This document shows, one piece after another, positions 9,661-21,801 of a DNA stretch of 39,036 nt. Numbering within the stretch: position 1 is the stretch's first letter; each line of letters opens with the position of its first letter. Source of the DNA: Anaerolinea sp. (lineage in GTDB: Bacteria; Chloroflexota; Anaerolineae; Anaerolineales; UBA4823); assembly GCA_020722415.1 (NCBI GenBank), contig DYKV01000003.1:14225-53260 (forward strand). Reading direction: 5' to 3'. The position numbers were made by a program, and so were the translations under genes. The notes beneath the pieces were generated by a model. That model saw nothing but the letters and a program-made list of their open reading frames with translations, had not been told where the DNA came from and did not search any database.

Positions 9661-10668
9661 TTAGGTTTGTGGTAAATTGCGCTTAAGAATGGGAACCATC
9701 TGAATTCCCCTGGCAGCACCTTCAGCCACTGCTGTAGCGGGGTTATCCACTAAATAGGCTGGAACACCTAATTCCTTTGTAATCAGTCTATCTAAACCAC
9801 GCAACAAGGCACCCCCTCCGGTTAATGCAATACCACGATCAATGATATCAGAAACCAGCTCTGGTGGTGTTTTTTCCAACACCCTCCGGGCTGTCTCACA
9901 AATATCCTTTAATGGATCTTGAATAGCCTCAACTATTTCACCCGTAGTTATTGTGATTCCACGAGGTAATCCAGTCACTTGATCTTGACCTTGAATATCC
10001 ATCGCATCTTCTTGCTCTTGTGGTATAGCCGCTCCGATCTTGATCTTTATCTGCTCAGCAGTGAGTTGTCCGATGATCAAACCGTATTTCTTTCTGGTAT
10101 AGTTGACAATAGCATCATCTAACGCCAATCCCCCAGAACGCATCGTTTCAGCTACAACAATCCCATACATGGCTAACACAGCGGCTTGGGTCGTCCCGCC
10201 ACCCAGGCAGAGCAGCATGTTTCCGCTGGGGGTACCAATTGGCATTTCTGCTCCAATGGCAGCCGCTAAAGGCTGCTGGATTAGATACGCCTCCCGCGTA
10301 CCAGCTTCTAAAATTGCTTCATGCACAGCCCGGCTTTCTACACTAGTGATCCCATAAGGCACAGTGATCATCACCCTAGGGGGGACGATTCGAAAAGGTC
10401 CGCTCATCTTGCGGAGTAACCACTTGAGCATGTTCTCGGTCACTTCATAATCAGCGATCACGCCATTTTGTAAAGGGCGAATGACCTCAATTGTCTCCGG
10501 AACTTTTCCATACATATCGAGGGCTTCTTGCCCCCAAGCGACCATTTTTTGCTCATCAACAACAATCGCAGCCATAGTCGGTTCGGCAAACAATAGCCGT
10601 TTACCCTCCACCACTCGGGTAAACATTGTTCCCAAATCAATTCCAAATTCGCGAGTAAACATTACCAT
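9661..10668 (-). CDS. Divergent MreB-family actin-like protein
   Basis: MreB-like along its length (FGIDLGTMFTRVVEGK, LTGGGALLRGLDRLI) but QQPLAAAIG and CLGGGTTQ replace canonical EEPMAAAIG and DIGGGTTE. Confidence 0.88.
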   Translation of the reverse strand: MVMFTREFGIDLGTMFTRVVEGKRLLFAEPTMAAIVVDEQKMVAWGQEALDMYGKVPETIEVIRPLQNGVIADYEVTENMLKWLLRKMSGPFRIVPPRVMITVPYGITSVESRAVHEAILEAGTREAYLIQQPLAAAIGAEMPIGTPSGNMLLCLGGGTTQAAVLAMYGIVVAETMRSGGLALDDAIVNYTRKKYGLIIGQLTAEQIKIKIGAAIPQEQEDAMDIQGQDQVTGLPRGITITTGEIVEAIQDPLKDICETARRVLEKTPPELVSDIIDRGIALTGGGALLRGLDRLITKELGVPAYLVDNPATAVAEGAARGIQMVPILKRNLPQT

Positions 10669-10677
10669 AAAGATTAT

Positions 10678-11121
10678 TTATTCTTCCCTTTGGTAATAGC
10701 TTTGGCGGACCGGTCCACGGTATTTTTTTACCGCATCAAGACGTAATTTTGAGCGCCTTAGAGCAGCTTCGATCGCTAAGTATTCATCCGTATCTGGAGG
10801 AGGACCAGCTTGTAACATTTCTTCTGCTCGGCGCTTAGCAGCTTCGGCGCGGGCAACGTTGATTTCTTCGACATTTTCTGCCGCATCGGTTAAGATAACC
10901 ACTCGATCCGGTTGTACGTCCACGATTCCGCCCGCAACTGTAAATACCTCTTCTTTACCTTGCTGACGAACTTTTACAACGCCATACTTCAATGTGGAGA
11001 GCAATGGAGCGTGGTTAGGTAAAACACCCATCTCCCCTTCTGTTCCAGGTAAAATAACAATATCGGCGTCCCCTTCAAACACCATCCGATCTTGTGAAAC
11101 GATCTCACAGTAGATTGGCAT
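10678..11121 (-). CDS. atpC: ATP synthase F1 epsilon subunit
   Basis: MPIYCEIVSQDRMVFEGDADIVILPGTEGEMGVLPNHAPLLSTLKYGVV; downstream of atpD. Confidence 0.95.
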   Translation of the reverse strand: MPIYCEIVSQDRMVFEGDADIVILPGTEGEMGVLPNHAPLLSTLKYGVVKVRQQGKEEVFTVAGGIVDVQPDRVVILTDAAENVEEINVARAEAAKRRAEEMLQAGPPPDTDEYLAIEAALRRSKLRLDAVKKYRGPVRQSYYQREE

Positions 11122-11186
11122 TTTTACTCCTATTAATCCAGGGCATGGTTAATACACTTTCCGAAAATGGCACGTTCATAATTGGT

Positions 11187-12611
<1,425 letters not shown>

Positions 12612-12634
12612 TCAATCTTTGTTGTTATATCCTT

Positions 12635-13531
12635 CTAAAATTCTGCCGATAGAGCTTCGGCTCCTCCTGCAATATCTAGCATTTCATTAGTAATCGTTTG
12701 CTGGCGAGCTTTATTGTATTCCAACTGCAGTGCCCCAGCCAGCTCTGTCGCTGCTTCTGTAGCGTTTTTCATAGCCACCATTCGAGCCGCGTGTTCACTG
12801 GCTTGGGATTCCAAGATAGCTTGATAAACCTGTAAGGCAGTAAACCGAGGAACGATTTGATCTAGAATCGCATGGACTCCTGGTTCATAAATATACGCTG
12901 GACCAATTTGGTGGTCGTTTTGATTGAATGCTTGCACCCGTTCTTCTCCGATCTGATATTCTAGGGGAAGCAATTTTTTTATTGTCGGAATTTGTTTGAC
13001 CATATTGACGAAATCAGTATATATCAAATAAACCTCATCAGTTCGACCGGAAAGGAATTCATCCACTACTAAATGCCCAATAGCAGCTACATCTTGAAAC
13101 GTAGGTGCAGCTGGAATATTGCTGAATTCTGCAATCACGTTCATTCTCCGCCGGAGTAACATATCTCGTCCTTTTCTCCCCACCGCTACGTAATGCACTG
13201 GAATGGGCGAATTGGAAAAATTATGTTGGGTAAAACGGATTATATTGGTGTTATATGCCCCAGCTAAACCTCTATCACCACTGATGACAACCACCAAGAT
13301 GTTGTTCACTGTACTGCGCTTAATCAAAAGGGGATGTAAATTTTCTTTTCCGGGTTGCCGAGCAATATCCCTTAATACCTGCCAGGATTTGGTGGCATAA
13401 GGGCGAGTTTGCAATACAGCTGCCATACTTTTACGAACTTTACTAGCACTTACAGCTTGTAATGCACGCGTAACCTGGGAGATATTCTTGATACTTTTTA
13501 TTCTTAACCTTACTTCTCTGGCATTTGGCAT
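12635..13531 (-). CDS. atpG: ATP synthase F1 gamma subunit
   Basis: REVRLRIKSIKNISQVTRALQAVSASKVRK and C-terminal MKNATEAATELAGALQLEYNKARQQTITNEMLDIAGGAEAL. Confidence 0.98.
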   Translation of the reverse strand: MPNAREVRLRIKSIKNISQVTRALQAVSASKVRKSMAAVLQTRPYATKSWQVLRDIARQPGKENLHPLLIKRSTVNNILVVVISGDRGLAGAYNTNIIRFTQHNFSNSPIPVHYVAVGRKGRDMLLRRRMNVIAEFSNIPAAPTFQDVAAIGHLVVDEFLSGRTDEVYLIYTDFVNMVKQIPTIKKLLPLEYQIGEERVQAFNQNDHQIGPAYIYEPGVHAILDQIVPRFTALQVYQAILESQASEHAARMVAMKNATEAATELAGALQLEYNKARQQTITNEMLDIAGGAEALSAEF

Positions 13532-13571
13532 ATCTTTGTTTCCTTATACCCTGAAATACTTTCTAGTAAAC

Positions 13572-15233
13572 CTATAGCCAGGTAGATTTAAAGTTATCCA
13601 ATGCTGTAATTAATTTTGTCCGCGTCTCATCGCTGATGATTTTCTTTTCACTTATTTCTTTTACAATATCAGGATAAGAAGAATCCATGAATTTGATCAG
13701 GGATGATTCCCATTTTTTCATCAACTCGAGGGGGACATCGTCAGCATATCCTTGGGTTCCAGCAAAAAGAACAATGACTTGATGTTCTAATGGCATCGGT
13801 TCGTATTGCGGTTGTTTCAATATTTCCTGTAAATGCTGACCGCGGTTTAATTGCGCTTTGGTAGTTTTATCGAGATCGGAACCAAACTGCGCAAACGCAG
13901 CTAATTCGCGAAACGCAGCCATATCCAATCGCAATCGTCCAGCCACTTGTTTCATGGCTTTCGTTTGGGCGTCACCGCCAACTCGAGATACTGAAATTCC
14001 CACATTTACTGCTGGTCGTATACCCGCGTAAAACAAGTTATTCTCTAAATAAATTTGTCCATCGGTGATAGAGATGACATTGGTTGGAATATAAGCAGAT
14101 ACATCCCCAAGCAAAGTTTCGATAATTGGCAAAGCAGTTAGGGAACCGCCCGAGCCTTTGCGCTTCACAATCTTATATTGTTCTGCTTCCGGCATGTCTT
14201 TTAAGGCAGACTGAGCATCGTGTAGTGCGCGTGGTCCGCCATAAACCACCCCATTTACACTATCTTTTTCCTCTGCTAATTTTTCATTGAAACTGGCTGG
14301 CACAATAATATATTCATCAGCTAAACGGGAAGCGCGCTCCAACAAACGGGAGTGCAAGTAAAAGACATCGCCTGGATAAGCCTCACGGCCAGGGGGGCGG
14401 CGCAGTAATAAACTAACCTGCCGGTAAGCCCAAGCGTGCTTAGAGAGGTCATCATAAACCACCAAAGCATCTCTCCCGGTTTCCATAAATTCCTCTCCGA
14501 TGGCGCAACCGGTATAAGGAGCAATGTACTGCATAGCAGCTGGTTCATCTGCAGCGGCAACAACAACAACTGTGTAATCCATTGCACCAAATTTTTCCAA
14601 TGTCGCCACCGTTCGAGCGATCGCGGCTTTTTTCTGCCCAATGGCAACATAAATACAGTATAAATCTTTTCCCTTTTGGTTAATAATCGTATCAATGGCT
14701 AAGGCCGTTTTACCAGTTTGTCGGTCGCCAATGATCAATTCACGTTGGCCTCGTCCTATGGGAATCATAGAATCGATCGCTTTAATTCCCGTTTGAACCG
14801 GTGTGTCTACATCCTTCCGAAAAACTACCCCTGGTGCAATCCGTTCAATAGGTCGAAAATGGTCAAAGCGGATGGCTCCCTTGCCATCCACTGGTTCTCC
14901 GATTGCGTTCACAACGCGTCCAATCAATCCATCGCCTACCGGAATAGAAGCAATTCGCCCAGTTGAGCGCACTTCCATCCCTTCTTCGATCCCCGAATAT
15001 TCTCCCAGGATGGTTACCCCAACTAAGTTCTCTTCGAGATTAAAAGCAATCCCCATCACTCCATTTGCGAACTCAACCAACTCCTGCGCTCGAACATTGC
15101 TCAAACCACTCACTCGGGCGATTCCATCTCCTGCCTCCTCAACCGTACCAACGTCTCGAACCTGAAATTCGGGTTTAAACGTCTCGATTTGCTTTTGCAG
15201 TTCAGATGATATTTGCTGGATTAGATCCGACAT
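13572..15233 (-). CDS. atpA: ATP synthase F1 alpha subunit
   Basis: [57 protein letters not shown]. Confidence 0.99.
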   Translation of the reverse strand: MSDLIQQISSELQKQIETFKPEFQVRDVGTVEEAGDGIARVSGLSNVRAQELVEFANGVMGIAFNLEENLVGVTILGEYSGIEEGMEVRSTGRIASIPVGDGLIGRVVNAIGEPVDGKGAIRFDHFRPIERIAPGVVFRKDVDTPVQTGIKAIDSMIPIGRGQRELIIGDRQTGKTALAIDTIINQKGKDLYCIYVAIGQKKAAIARTVATLEKFGAMDYTVVVVAAADEPAAMQYIAPYTGCAIGEEFMETGRDALVVYDDLSKHAWAYRQVSLLLRRPPGREAYPGDVFYLHSRLLERASRLADEYIIVPASFNEKLAEEKDSVNGVVYGGPRALHDAQSALKDMPEAEQYKIVKRKGSGGSLTALPIIETLLGDVSAYIPTNVISITDGQIYLENNLFYAGIRPAVNVGISVSRVGGDAQTKAMKQVAGRLRLDMAAFRELAAFAQFGSDLDKTTKAQLNRGQHLQEILKQPQYEPMPLEHQVIVLFAGTQGYADDVPLELMKKWESSLIKFMDSSYPDIVKEISEKKIISDETRTKLITALDNFKSTWL

Positions 15234-15288
15234 ATTTCCTCCAATAATGATCTTTTTTCGAGGTAACTAGCTTCTTATTTTCAATACT

Positions 15289-16377
15289 TTATTCCAACTG
15301 GGTGTTATCAGTCAGACCTGCTACTGTCTGCTGATCTAGTTTTTCAATGACAGCTTCTAACAAATCCACTGCATGTTCGAAATCTTCTTTATGGATGATA
15401 GAACTATGGGAATGGATATGTCGAGCTGCAACACCTATCACTGCCGTCGGCACGCCTAAATGGTGTAAATGAATTGCCGCCCCATCTGTTGACCCGCCTT
15501 CGACACTGGAAACCTGAATTGGAATTGATTTTTCTTGAGCAGTTATTAAGATCAAATCGCGCAGCTTTTGATTGGGTATCATGCGAGCTTCATATAATAA
15601 TATGGTAGGTCCTTTTCCTAATTTCACTGCCGACTCTTCTGGTTTAATCCCTGGAACATCTCCAGCTATATCCGATTCGAGTACGATTGCCACATGGGGG
15701 TCAACCGCCCGCACACTGGTAGTCGCCCCTCGCAAACCAACTTCCTCTTGCACCGTCGCGACACCATATACCGTGTTTGGATGAGCCGTATTCTGTAATT
15801 TATCCAGTGCAGCCACAACCAGAGCCACTCCAACCCGATCATCAAATGCTTTTGATAAATAGCTCTTTTGGTTTGCTAAGACGACAAAGTCTGCCCGAGG
15901 AACAATAACATCCCCTGGTTTGACCCCGGCTTCTTCGACTTCCGCTTTACTAGTTGCACCGATATCAATATACATATCTGATTTTTCCACCACCTTTTTA
16001 CGCTCCTCTGGAGATAATAAATGGGGTGGTTTCGCGCCTATCAAACCGACCACGTCTCCCTTTTTGGTTTTGATTACAACTCGCTGGCCCAACAAGACCT
16101 GATCAAACCATCCCCCCAAAGGCAGAAATTTAATATACCCTTCTTCGGTAATGAATTTGACCATAAAGCCAATTTCGTCCATGTGACCGGCAAGCATCAC
16201 CCGGGGAGTTTCCTGCGTGCCTTGTTTTCGACAAATCACACTACCCAATTTATCTTGGCTTAATTCGCCATACTTCTGCAAATACGAACGAACGATTTCT
16301 CTCACTGGCGTTTCATAACCCGCCACACCATGAGCTTCGGTTAATTCTTTTAGAATTTTCTCTGTATTAATCATCAC
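15289..16377 (-). CDS. M42-family metallopeptidase
   Basis: AGHMDEIGFMVKFI, FDDRVGVALVVAAL, VATVQEEVGLRGA, ARHIHSHSSIIHKED. Confidence 0.93.
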   Translation of the reverse strand: MMINTEKILKELTEAHGVAGYETPVREIVRSYLQKYGELSQDKLGSVICRKQGTQETPRVMLAGHMDEIGFMVKFITEEGYIKFLPLGGWFDQVLLGQRVVIKTKKGDVVGLIGAKPPHLLSPEERKKVVEKSDMYIDIGATSKAEVEEAGVKPGDVIVPRADFVVLANQKSYLSKAFDDRVGVALVVAALDKLQNTAHPNTVYGVATVQEEVGLRGATTSVRAVDPHVAIVLESDIAGDVPGIKPEESAVKLGKGPTILLYEARMIPNQKLRDLILITAQEKSIPIQVSSVEGGSTDGAAIHLHHLGVPTAVIGVAARHIHSHSSIIHKEDFEHAVDLLEAVIEKLDQQTVAGLTDNTQLE

Positions 16378-16641
16378 ATCTCCCTAATTCCATCATTTCT
16401 AACTCTATATTAAAAGTATCTGTGCAAATCCATCGTAAGTTTCTACCCATTAACCGGTTTTCTGAACCATCGAAAGGTCTTGTGAAAAACGCATCATATT
16501 AACCTAGTATATCCTCTTCTACCCTACATACGGTATCCTTTTGGGAAAAGCGATTCCTTTTGACTTCAAAACGTGGAAATGATACTCGAAAGCGGCGGGC
16601 TTGTAAAGTAGGCTATCAATGTCATTCTTCTCCCTTAGTGT

Positions 16642-17499
16642 TCAATCTGAATTTTCTTTATGGTTTTCGGGTGGATGGGCACGGGCATCTTTTCCCAACT
16701 CGCGGCTACGTTCATAAGCTGCCCAAATTGCCCGCGATATCGCGGTTCGGAAGCCAGCTTTTTCTAAATAATATAGTGCTGCAGCGCTCGTTCCGCCAGG
16801 CGAAGTAACTTCATTTCGCAAACGAGCTAGATGAACTTGATCTTCCCGGCGAAGGTAATATTCTACCGAGCCTCGTACCGTTTTAGCTACCAATTGTTCT
16901 GCGATGCGGCGCGGAAACCCTAAATGCACCCCAGCATCTACCATCGCTTCCATGAAAAGGAATACATAAGCCGGACCAGTACCCGAAAGTGCAGTAGCCA
17001 TGTCAAGATAATTCTCCTCTTCAACGAAAATTTCTTCGCCAAGTGCAGTCAGTATCCGTCTTGCTTGGACTTTTTGTTCGTCGCTAACTTTTGGTGAAAC
17101 AGTCCAGACTGTAATTCCTTCACCAATTTGAGCAGGTGTGTTAGGCATAGAACGAACCACATAGGGATGATTCAACCCTTGAGAGATTTTCTCAATCGAT
17201 GCGCCAGCTACAATGGAGAGCACCAATGCCCGAGACTGTATGTTTCCGCGTAATCCATTTAAAACCCGATCGAGCTTTTGGGGTTTGATGGATAAGACCA
17301 CTACTTCAGCTACTTGAGCTGCTTTGATGTTATCGGTATCAATGGCAATGTTATATCTTTTCTGGAGCTCTGTTAATCGCTCTAAGCTTGGGCCGGCAGC
17401 AATTAAATTTTCGGGTTTTTCAATTTTTTGACGGATCAAGCCGCTGATCATCCCCTCAGCCATAACACCTGGTCCAATAAATGCTATTTTTCCATCCAT
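16642..17499 (-). CDS. proC: Pyrroline-5-carboxylate reductase
   Basis: IAFIGPGVMAEGMISGLI, VRSMPNTPAQIGEGITV, ALSGTGPAYVFLFMEAMVDAGV, EVTSPGGTSAAAL. Confidence 0.96.
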   Translation of the reverse strand: MDGKIAFIGPGVMAEGMISGLIRQKIEKPENLIAAGPSLERLTELQKRYNIAIDTDNIKAAQVAEVVVLSIKPQKLDRVLNGLRGNIQSRALVLSIVAGASIEKISQGLNHPYVVRSMPNTPAQIGEGITVWTVSPKVSDEQKVQARRILTALGEEIFVEEENYLDMATALSGTGPAYVFLFMEAMVDAGVHLGFPRRIAEQLVAKTVRGSVEYYLRREDQVHLARLRNEVTSPGGTSAAALYYLEKAGFRTAISRAIWAAYERSRELGKDARAHPPENHKENSD

Positions 17500-17618
17500 G
17501 CCAATTTTTCTTGGACTCCTTTCTCAACCGTTTATTCAATCTTATATCATGATTTTTTCTAATCACTCTTGTGATTCAGCCAAATTTACAAAGTTCATGG
17601 ATGCAGAGATTCGTTTGA

Positions 17619-18200
17619 TTAAGGGGGATTGAAATAGCTTAATGCGGCTCTTAATCGCGATTCTGCATCTGCGGGTGTATCGCGCGGGATTGACTGTAAA
17701 GCATTCTGTGCTTCTACCACGCTGTATCCCAATGAGGTCAAAGCTTCAACGACTGCTATATCTACCTCTCCATACTGGGCAAAAGTATTCGCCGCTTCTG
17801 GTAATCCAATTTTATCCTGTAAAGCGAGGATAATCTTTTGGGCAGTTTTTCGTCCAACTCCCGGCACGCGGCTCAGCAAATCTGCCTGATTCTGAATAAT
17901 AGCTTTGCGCACAACGTCAGCTTCGAAAGTCGAAAGGATTGCTAATGCCATGCGCATCCCAACTCCATTTACTCCGAGCAGCAAATTAAATAATAAACGA
18001 GTATCTTTCTTATCAAACCCAACCAAGTATAACCCATCTTCACGAACGATTAATTGGGTATAGAGGTGAACCGTTTCCCCAATTTGATAGAGTTCCTTGA
18101 GCGAGCTGGGGAGGTAAATAAAAAAACCAACCCCATGGGTTTCGACAACCAATCCATCCTGTTCAATATCACGTACTATCCCGCTGATAGATGCAATCAT
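17619..18200 (-). CDS. ruvA: Holliday junction branch migration protein RuvA
   Basis: MIASISGIVRDIEQDGLVVETHGVGFFIYLP; LLSRVPGVGRKTAQKIILALQDKI. Confidence 0.96.
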   Translation of the reverse strand: MIASISGIVRDIEQDGLVVETHGVGFFIYLPSSLKELYQIGETVHLYTQLIVREDGLYLVGFDKKDTRLLFNLLLGVNGVGMRMALAILSTFEADVVRKAIIQNQADLLSRVPGVGRKTAQKIILALQDKIGLPEAANTFAQYGEVDIAVVEALTSLGYSVVEAQNALQSIPRDTPADAESRLRAALSYFNPP

Positions 18201-18222
18201 TTATTATACTTGACCTCATTCC

Positions 18223-18723
18223 TTAGGAAGCGCCTGTGACATACGAATTCAGATGGTGAAATTGAATATGACAGATTGCAATTGCTAAGGCATCTGCTGC
18301 ATCATCCGGTTTAGGCAATTCTTCCAATCCCAAACGCATTTTCACCATCATTTGGATTTGTTTCTTATCTGCCAAACCGTAACCGGTTAGGGCTTGTTTT
18401 ATTTCCACCGGCGCATATTCATAAACCCGAACACCTTGCTGGGCAAGAGTGAGTAAAACTACCCCGCGAGCCTGTCCAACCGCCATTGCTGTACGAGTAT
18501 TCTTCTGGAAAAACAACTTCTCCACCGCACTTGAATCGGGCTGGTGGAGAAGAATGAGAGAGAATAAGCGCTGATATAACGTCAATAACCGTTCCATCTC
18601 ATTAGAATGACTGGGGGTAGCGATCACGCCATAATCCAATGAGACAATTTCGCCGTTTTCCTCCTCACGAACAATTCCATAACCGGTCAGCGCAATACCC
18701 GGATCCAGCCCAAGTACGATCAT
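18223..18723 (-). CDS. ruvC: Crossover junction endodeoxyribonuclease RuvC
   Basis: MIVLGLDPGIALTGYGIV; AVEKLFFQKNTRTAMAVGQARGVVLL; KPDDAADALAIAICH. Confidence 0.96.
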   Translation of the reverse strand: MIVLGLDPGIALTGYGIVREEENGEIVSLDYGVIATPSHSNEMERLLTLYQRLFSLILLHQPDSSAVEKLFFQKNTRTAMAVGQARGVVLLTLAQQGVRVYEYAPVEIKQALTGYGLADKKQIQMMVKMRLGLEELPKPDDAADALAIAICHIQFHHLNSYVTGAS

Positions 18724-18731
18724 TGTAACAT

Positions 18732-19487
18732 TCAGGCAGCTTCAAACTGAGCCATAGCTTCATCGCTGATGGACAAAGTCGAATACACTGTTTGGACATC
18801 TTCCAATTCTTCTAGCTCTTCGATGACTTTTAACACCTGAATTGTTTCATCGGGAGTTAGTTCAACCTCATTGTTAGGGATCATCCTTAATTCTGCTTCT
18901 TCGGGATGTAATCCCGCCTTTTTTAACGCTTGGCTGATGTCATTGAATGCCTCAACCGGCCCAATGATTTCGATAATTTCGTCATCAATATTTACATCAC
19001 CAGCTCCCGCCTCAACCGCTAGCTCAAAGATCTTATCTGGATCGTTCCCCTTACTGGGGATAGTGAAATAAGCAGAACGGGTGAACTGCCAGGATACAGC
19101 ACCAGCTTCTGCCATGCTTCCCCCAAATCGGGTGAGAACATGGCGAATCTCTGCAACAGCCCGATTACGATTATCGGTGACCACTTCGATAATCATGGCA
19201 ATCCCATGTGGCCCATAACCTTCATAATAGATTTCCTCTAGGGCATTACCCTCTTTCAATTCCCCGGTGCCGCGTTTAATAGCTCGCTCAATATTGTCTT
19301 TGGGCATATTCTGCGCACGCGCTCGGTCAATAGCTAGTTGGAGGCGTGTGTTTGCTGACGGATCCCCTCCACCATCCCGTGCTGCTAGTACAATTTCCCG
19401 GGCCAGACGAGTGAACACTTGACCTCGTTTGGCATCCGCTGCTCCCTTTTTCCTGCGAATTGTTGCCCAATGCGAATGACCAGACAT
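18732..19487 (-). CDS. YebC/PmpR-family protein
   Basis: MSGHSHWATIRRKKGAADAKRGQVFTRLAREI. Confidence 0.96.
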   Translation of the reverse strand: MSGHSHWATIRRKKGAADAKRGQVFTRLAREIVLAARDGGGDPSANTRLQLAIDRARAQNMPKDNIERAIKRGTGELKEGNALEEIYYEGYGPHGIAMIIEVVTDNRNRAVAEIRHVLTRFGGSMAEAGAVSWQFTRSAYFTIPSKGNDPDKIFELAVEAGAGDVNIDDEIIEIIGPVEAFNDISQALKKAGLHPEEAELRMIPNNEVELTPDETIQVLKVIEELEELEDVQTVYSTLSISDEAMAQFEAA

Positions 19488-19652
19488 AACTGACTCCTGC
19501 TAACTTTCTAAATAAAAATTTTTCAGAATAGATATCCCAGATAAAACGTTTTTGCAACAATACATAACCGCTACTGCGCAATATATTTAGCAGCCCTTGT
19601 AATTGTTCAACCTTTCCACTGGAATATCTTCTATTTTCAATTATACCATCTC

Positions 19653-20741
19653 TCAATCTTGACCATCTCCCCGGATAAATGCTTCTGTCATCTCACGGGC
19701 TACCTCATCGCGAAATTGTTTGGGTGGGGTCTTCATAAAATATGAGGAAGGGCCAATAATGGGTCCATTTAATCCCCGATCGAGGGCAATTTTCGCACAA
19801 CGAATCGCATCAATCATTACCCCGGCCGAGTTGGGCGAGTCCCAAACCTCTAATTTGGTTTCCAAATTTAATGGTACATTGCCAAAAGTAGTTCCTTCCA
19901 TTCGAATATAACACCACTTACGGTCGGTCAACCATGGTACATAATCGCTGGGGCCTACGTGGATTTGGTCATGAGGCAGTTCATAAGGCATCATGCTGGT
20001 TACCGCACCGGTTTTTGAAATTTTTTTCGATTCTAAACGCTCCCTTTCGAGCATATTCATGAAATCAGTGTTTCCACCGAAGTTGAGCTGGTAGGTACGA
20101 TCGATCCGTACCCCGCGATCGACAAACAAATTCGTTAATACGCGATGGAGAATGGTTGCGCCTAGTTGACTTTTCACATCGTCGCCAATCACCGGCAACT
20201 TCCGTTCACGGAAACGATTCGCCCAATATGCTTGACTGGCAATAAAAACAGGAATACCGTTCACAAAAGCACAACCGGCATCTAGAACCTGTTCCACATA
20301 CCATTTGGTTGCCATTTCTGAGCCCACCGGCAATAGGTTAATCACAACATCGGTATGGGTATCTTTCAATATCCCAACAATATCCGCTGTTGGACCAGGC
20401 GCTTTCTTCAAAATTTGTGACAGATACTTGCCTAGTCCATCGTGAGTCATACCTCTTGAGACTGGCACATTTAAGAAAGGCACGTCACTAAATTTCATCG
20501 TATTGTTAGGATAAGCAACAATAGCCTCAGATAAATCCTTACCCACCTTAGTATCAACAATATCAAACGCAGCAGTGAATTCAATGTCACGGATATGATA
20601 TCCACCAAGATTCACATGCATTAAACCGGGGATAAATTCATCTTCGGCAGCATTCCGATAATAATGAACCCCTTGCACTAATGATGAAGCACAATTACCC
20701 ACACCGATAATTGCAACTCGAACTTTTTTATCATCGCTCAT
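19653..20741 (-). CDS. Inositol-3-phosphate synthase-like protein
   Basis: [25 protein letters not shown]...[44 protein letters not shown]. Confidence 0.9.
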   Translation of the reverse strand: MSDDKKVRVAIIGVGNCASSLVQGVHYYRNAAEDEFIPGLMHVNLGGYHIRDIEFTAAFDIVDTKVGKDLSEAIVAYPNNTMKFSDVPFLNVPVSRGMTHDGLGKYLSQILKKAPGPTADIVGILKDTHTDVVINLLPVGSEMATKWYVEQVLDAGCAFVNGIPVFIASQAYWANRFRERKLPVIGDDVKSQLGATILHRVLTNLFVDRGVRIDRTYQLNFGGNTDFMNMLERERLESKKISKTGAVTSMMPYELPHDQIHVGPSDYVPWLTDRKWCYIRMEGTTFGNVPLNLETKLEVWDSPNSAGVMIDAIRCAKIALDRGLNGPIIGPSSYFMKTPPKQFRDEVAREMTEAFIRGDGQD

Positions 20742-20802
20742 GGAAATCTCCTTATTTGATAGCTATAGCGTAATACCTTGATTATACGTACAGCGGTATT
20801 CC

Positions 20803-20831
20803 TTGTCAAAGGGTGATCTAAAGGTTATAAT
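20803..20831 (+). promoter_or_regulatory. Sigma70-type promoter upstream of tRNA-Pro
   Basis: TTGTCA - 17 bp - TATAAT, about 20 bp upstream of the tRNA. Confidence 0.75.
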
Positions 20832-20852
20832 CATTTTAAATTAACAAAAAAT

Positions 20853-20927
20853 CGGGGCGTGGCTCAGTCCGGCTAGAGCACACGGTTCGGGACCGTGAGG
20901 TCGGCGGTTCAAATCCGCCCGCCCCGA
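20853..20927 (+). tRNA. tRNA-Pro(CGG)
   Basis: Acceptor CGGGGCG/CGCCCCG, anticodon stem CACGG/CCGTG with loop TTCGGGA. Confidence 0.95.
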
Positions 20928-20962
20928 CACCAACATCCTCCCAAAGCATATTTAACCACCCC

Positions 20963-21667
20963 TTGAAGAGGTGCTATCTGCAAGAAAATACTTTCAATAG
21001 CTGGTTCTATTTCCTGATTGTTAGTCTTCTTCTGGACTGGTATGCGGTCTATAAAGATTTCTTTCGCTTGCGTTACTTTTCTAAACCATTTGTTTTAATT
21101 CTAATGCTCGTTTGGTTCTCTGCCGCCCATGGTTGGAGTGGAAGGGGTTTTTACTTTGGGCTGGCTTTAATATTTTCTCTCCTCGGTGATGTTTTCTTGC
21201 TTAAAGGATTAATTCAAATTCGACCAGCCTTTTTCCAATTTGGGTTGGTCGCTTTTCTTTTTACGCAGATATTGTATGGGATCGGTTTTATCCAGGGTGG
21301 GATCGGGGCTGTTTTTCCGCTTTTAGTAGTTTTAATCTTCATAGCTGGGATCTCCATATTAAACGGAAAATCCATTTTGCAGAGTTTACAAAAAACCAAT
21401 GAAGGAAAGAAACTCGTCCTGCCAATAATCATTTATATGACTGCACTTAGCCTCATGGTCGTGTCTGCGTTAACCACTTTGTTTCGATCTAATTGGCAAC
21501 CGGCTGCTGCAATTTTAAGCGGATTAGGTGCGATCTTATTTTATATCTCCGATTCTATCCTTGCCCACGATAAATTTAATCAACCGATCAATAATAGTGA
21601 ATTATTGGTGATGGTCACTTACCATTTAGGGCAGATCGCAATAATCAGCGGCTTTCTATTACGTTAA
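20963..21667 (+). CDS. YhhN-like multi-pass membrane protein (lysoplasmalogenase-like)
   Basis: Multiple TM segments; FSLLGDVFLL, YISDSILAHDKF, VTYHLGQIAIISGFLL; start (TTG) uncertain. Confidence 0.78.
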   Translation: MKRCYLQENTFNSWFYFLIVSLLLDWYAVYKDFFRLRYFSKPFVLILMLVWFSAAHGWSGRGFYFGLALIFSLLGDVFLLKGLIQIRPAFFQFGLVAFLFTQILYGIGFIQGGIGAVFPLLVVLIFIAGISILNGKSILQSLQKTNEGKKLVLPIIIYMTALSLMVVSALTTLFRSNWQPAAAILSGLGAILFYISDSILAHDKFNQPINNSELLVMVTYHLGQIAIISGFLLR

Positions 21668-21675
21668 ATACGAAA

Positions 21676-21750
21676 TGGGCGCAGAGGGGCTCGAACCCCC
21701 GAACCTCACGGATGTGAACCGTGCGCTCTGACCAACTGAGCTATGCGCCC
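21676..21750 (-). tRNA. tRNA-Val(CAC)
   Basis: Reverse complement GGGCGCATAGCTCAGTTGGTCAGAGCGCACGGTTCACATCCGTGAGGTTCGGGGGTTCGAGCCCCTCTGCGCCC; anticodon loop TTCACAT. Confidence 0.95.
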
Positions 21751-21801
21751 TTATGGTGTAGATTATAACCGATGGATGGCTGAATTTCAAGGTGATTCTT
21801 C

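Noticed and set aside
14321-14695. 124-aa ORF in a second frame inside atpA
   Set aside because: Shadow ORF of a strongly conserved gene; composition is not protein-like.
14803-15165. 120-aa plus-strand ORF antisense to atpA
   Set aside because: Antisense shadow ORF with low-complexity Ser/Pro/Thr content.
16378-16641. Intergenic region between the M42 peptidase gene and proC, considered as a structured RNA
   Set aside because: No convincing conserved RNA motif or hairpin seen by eye.
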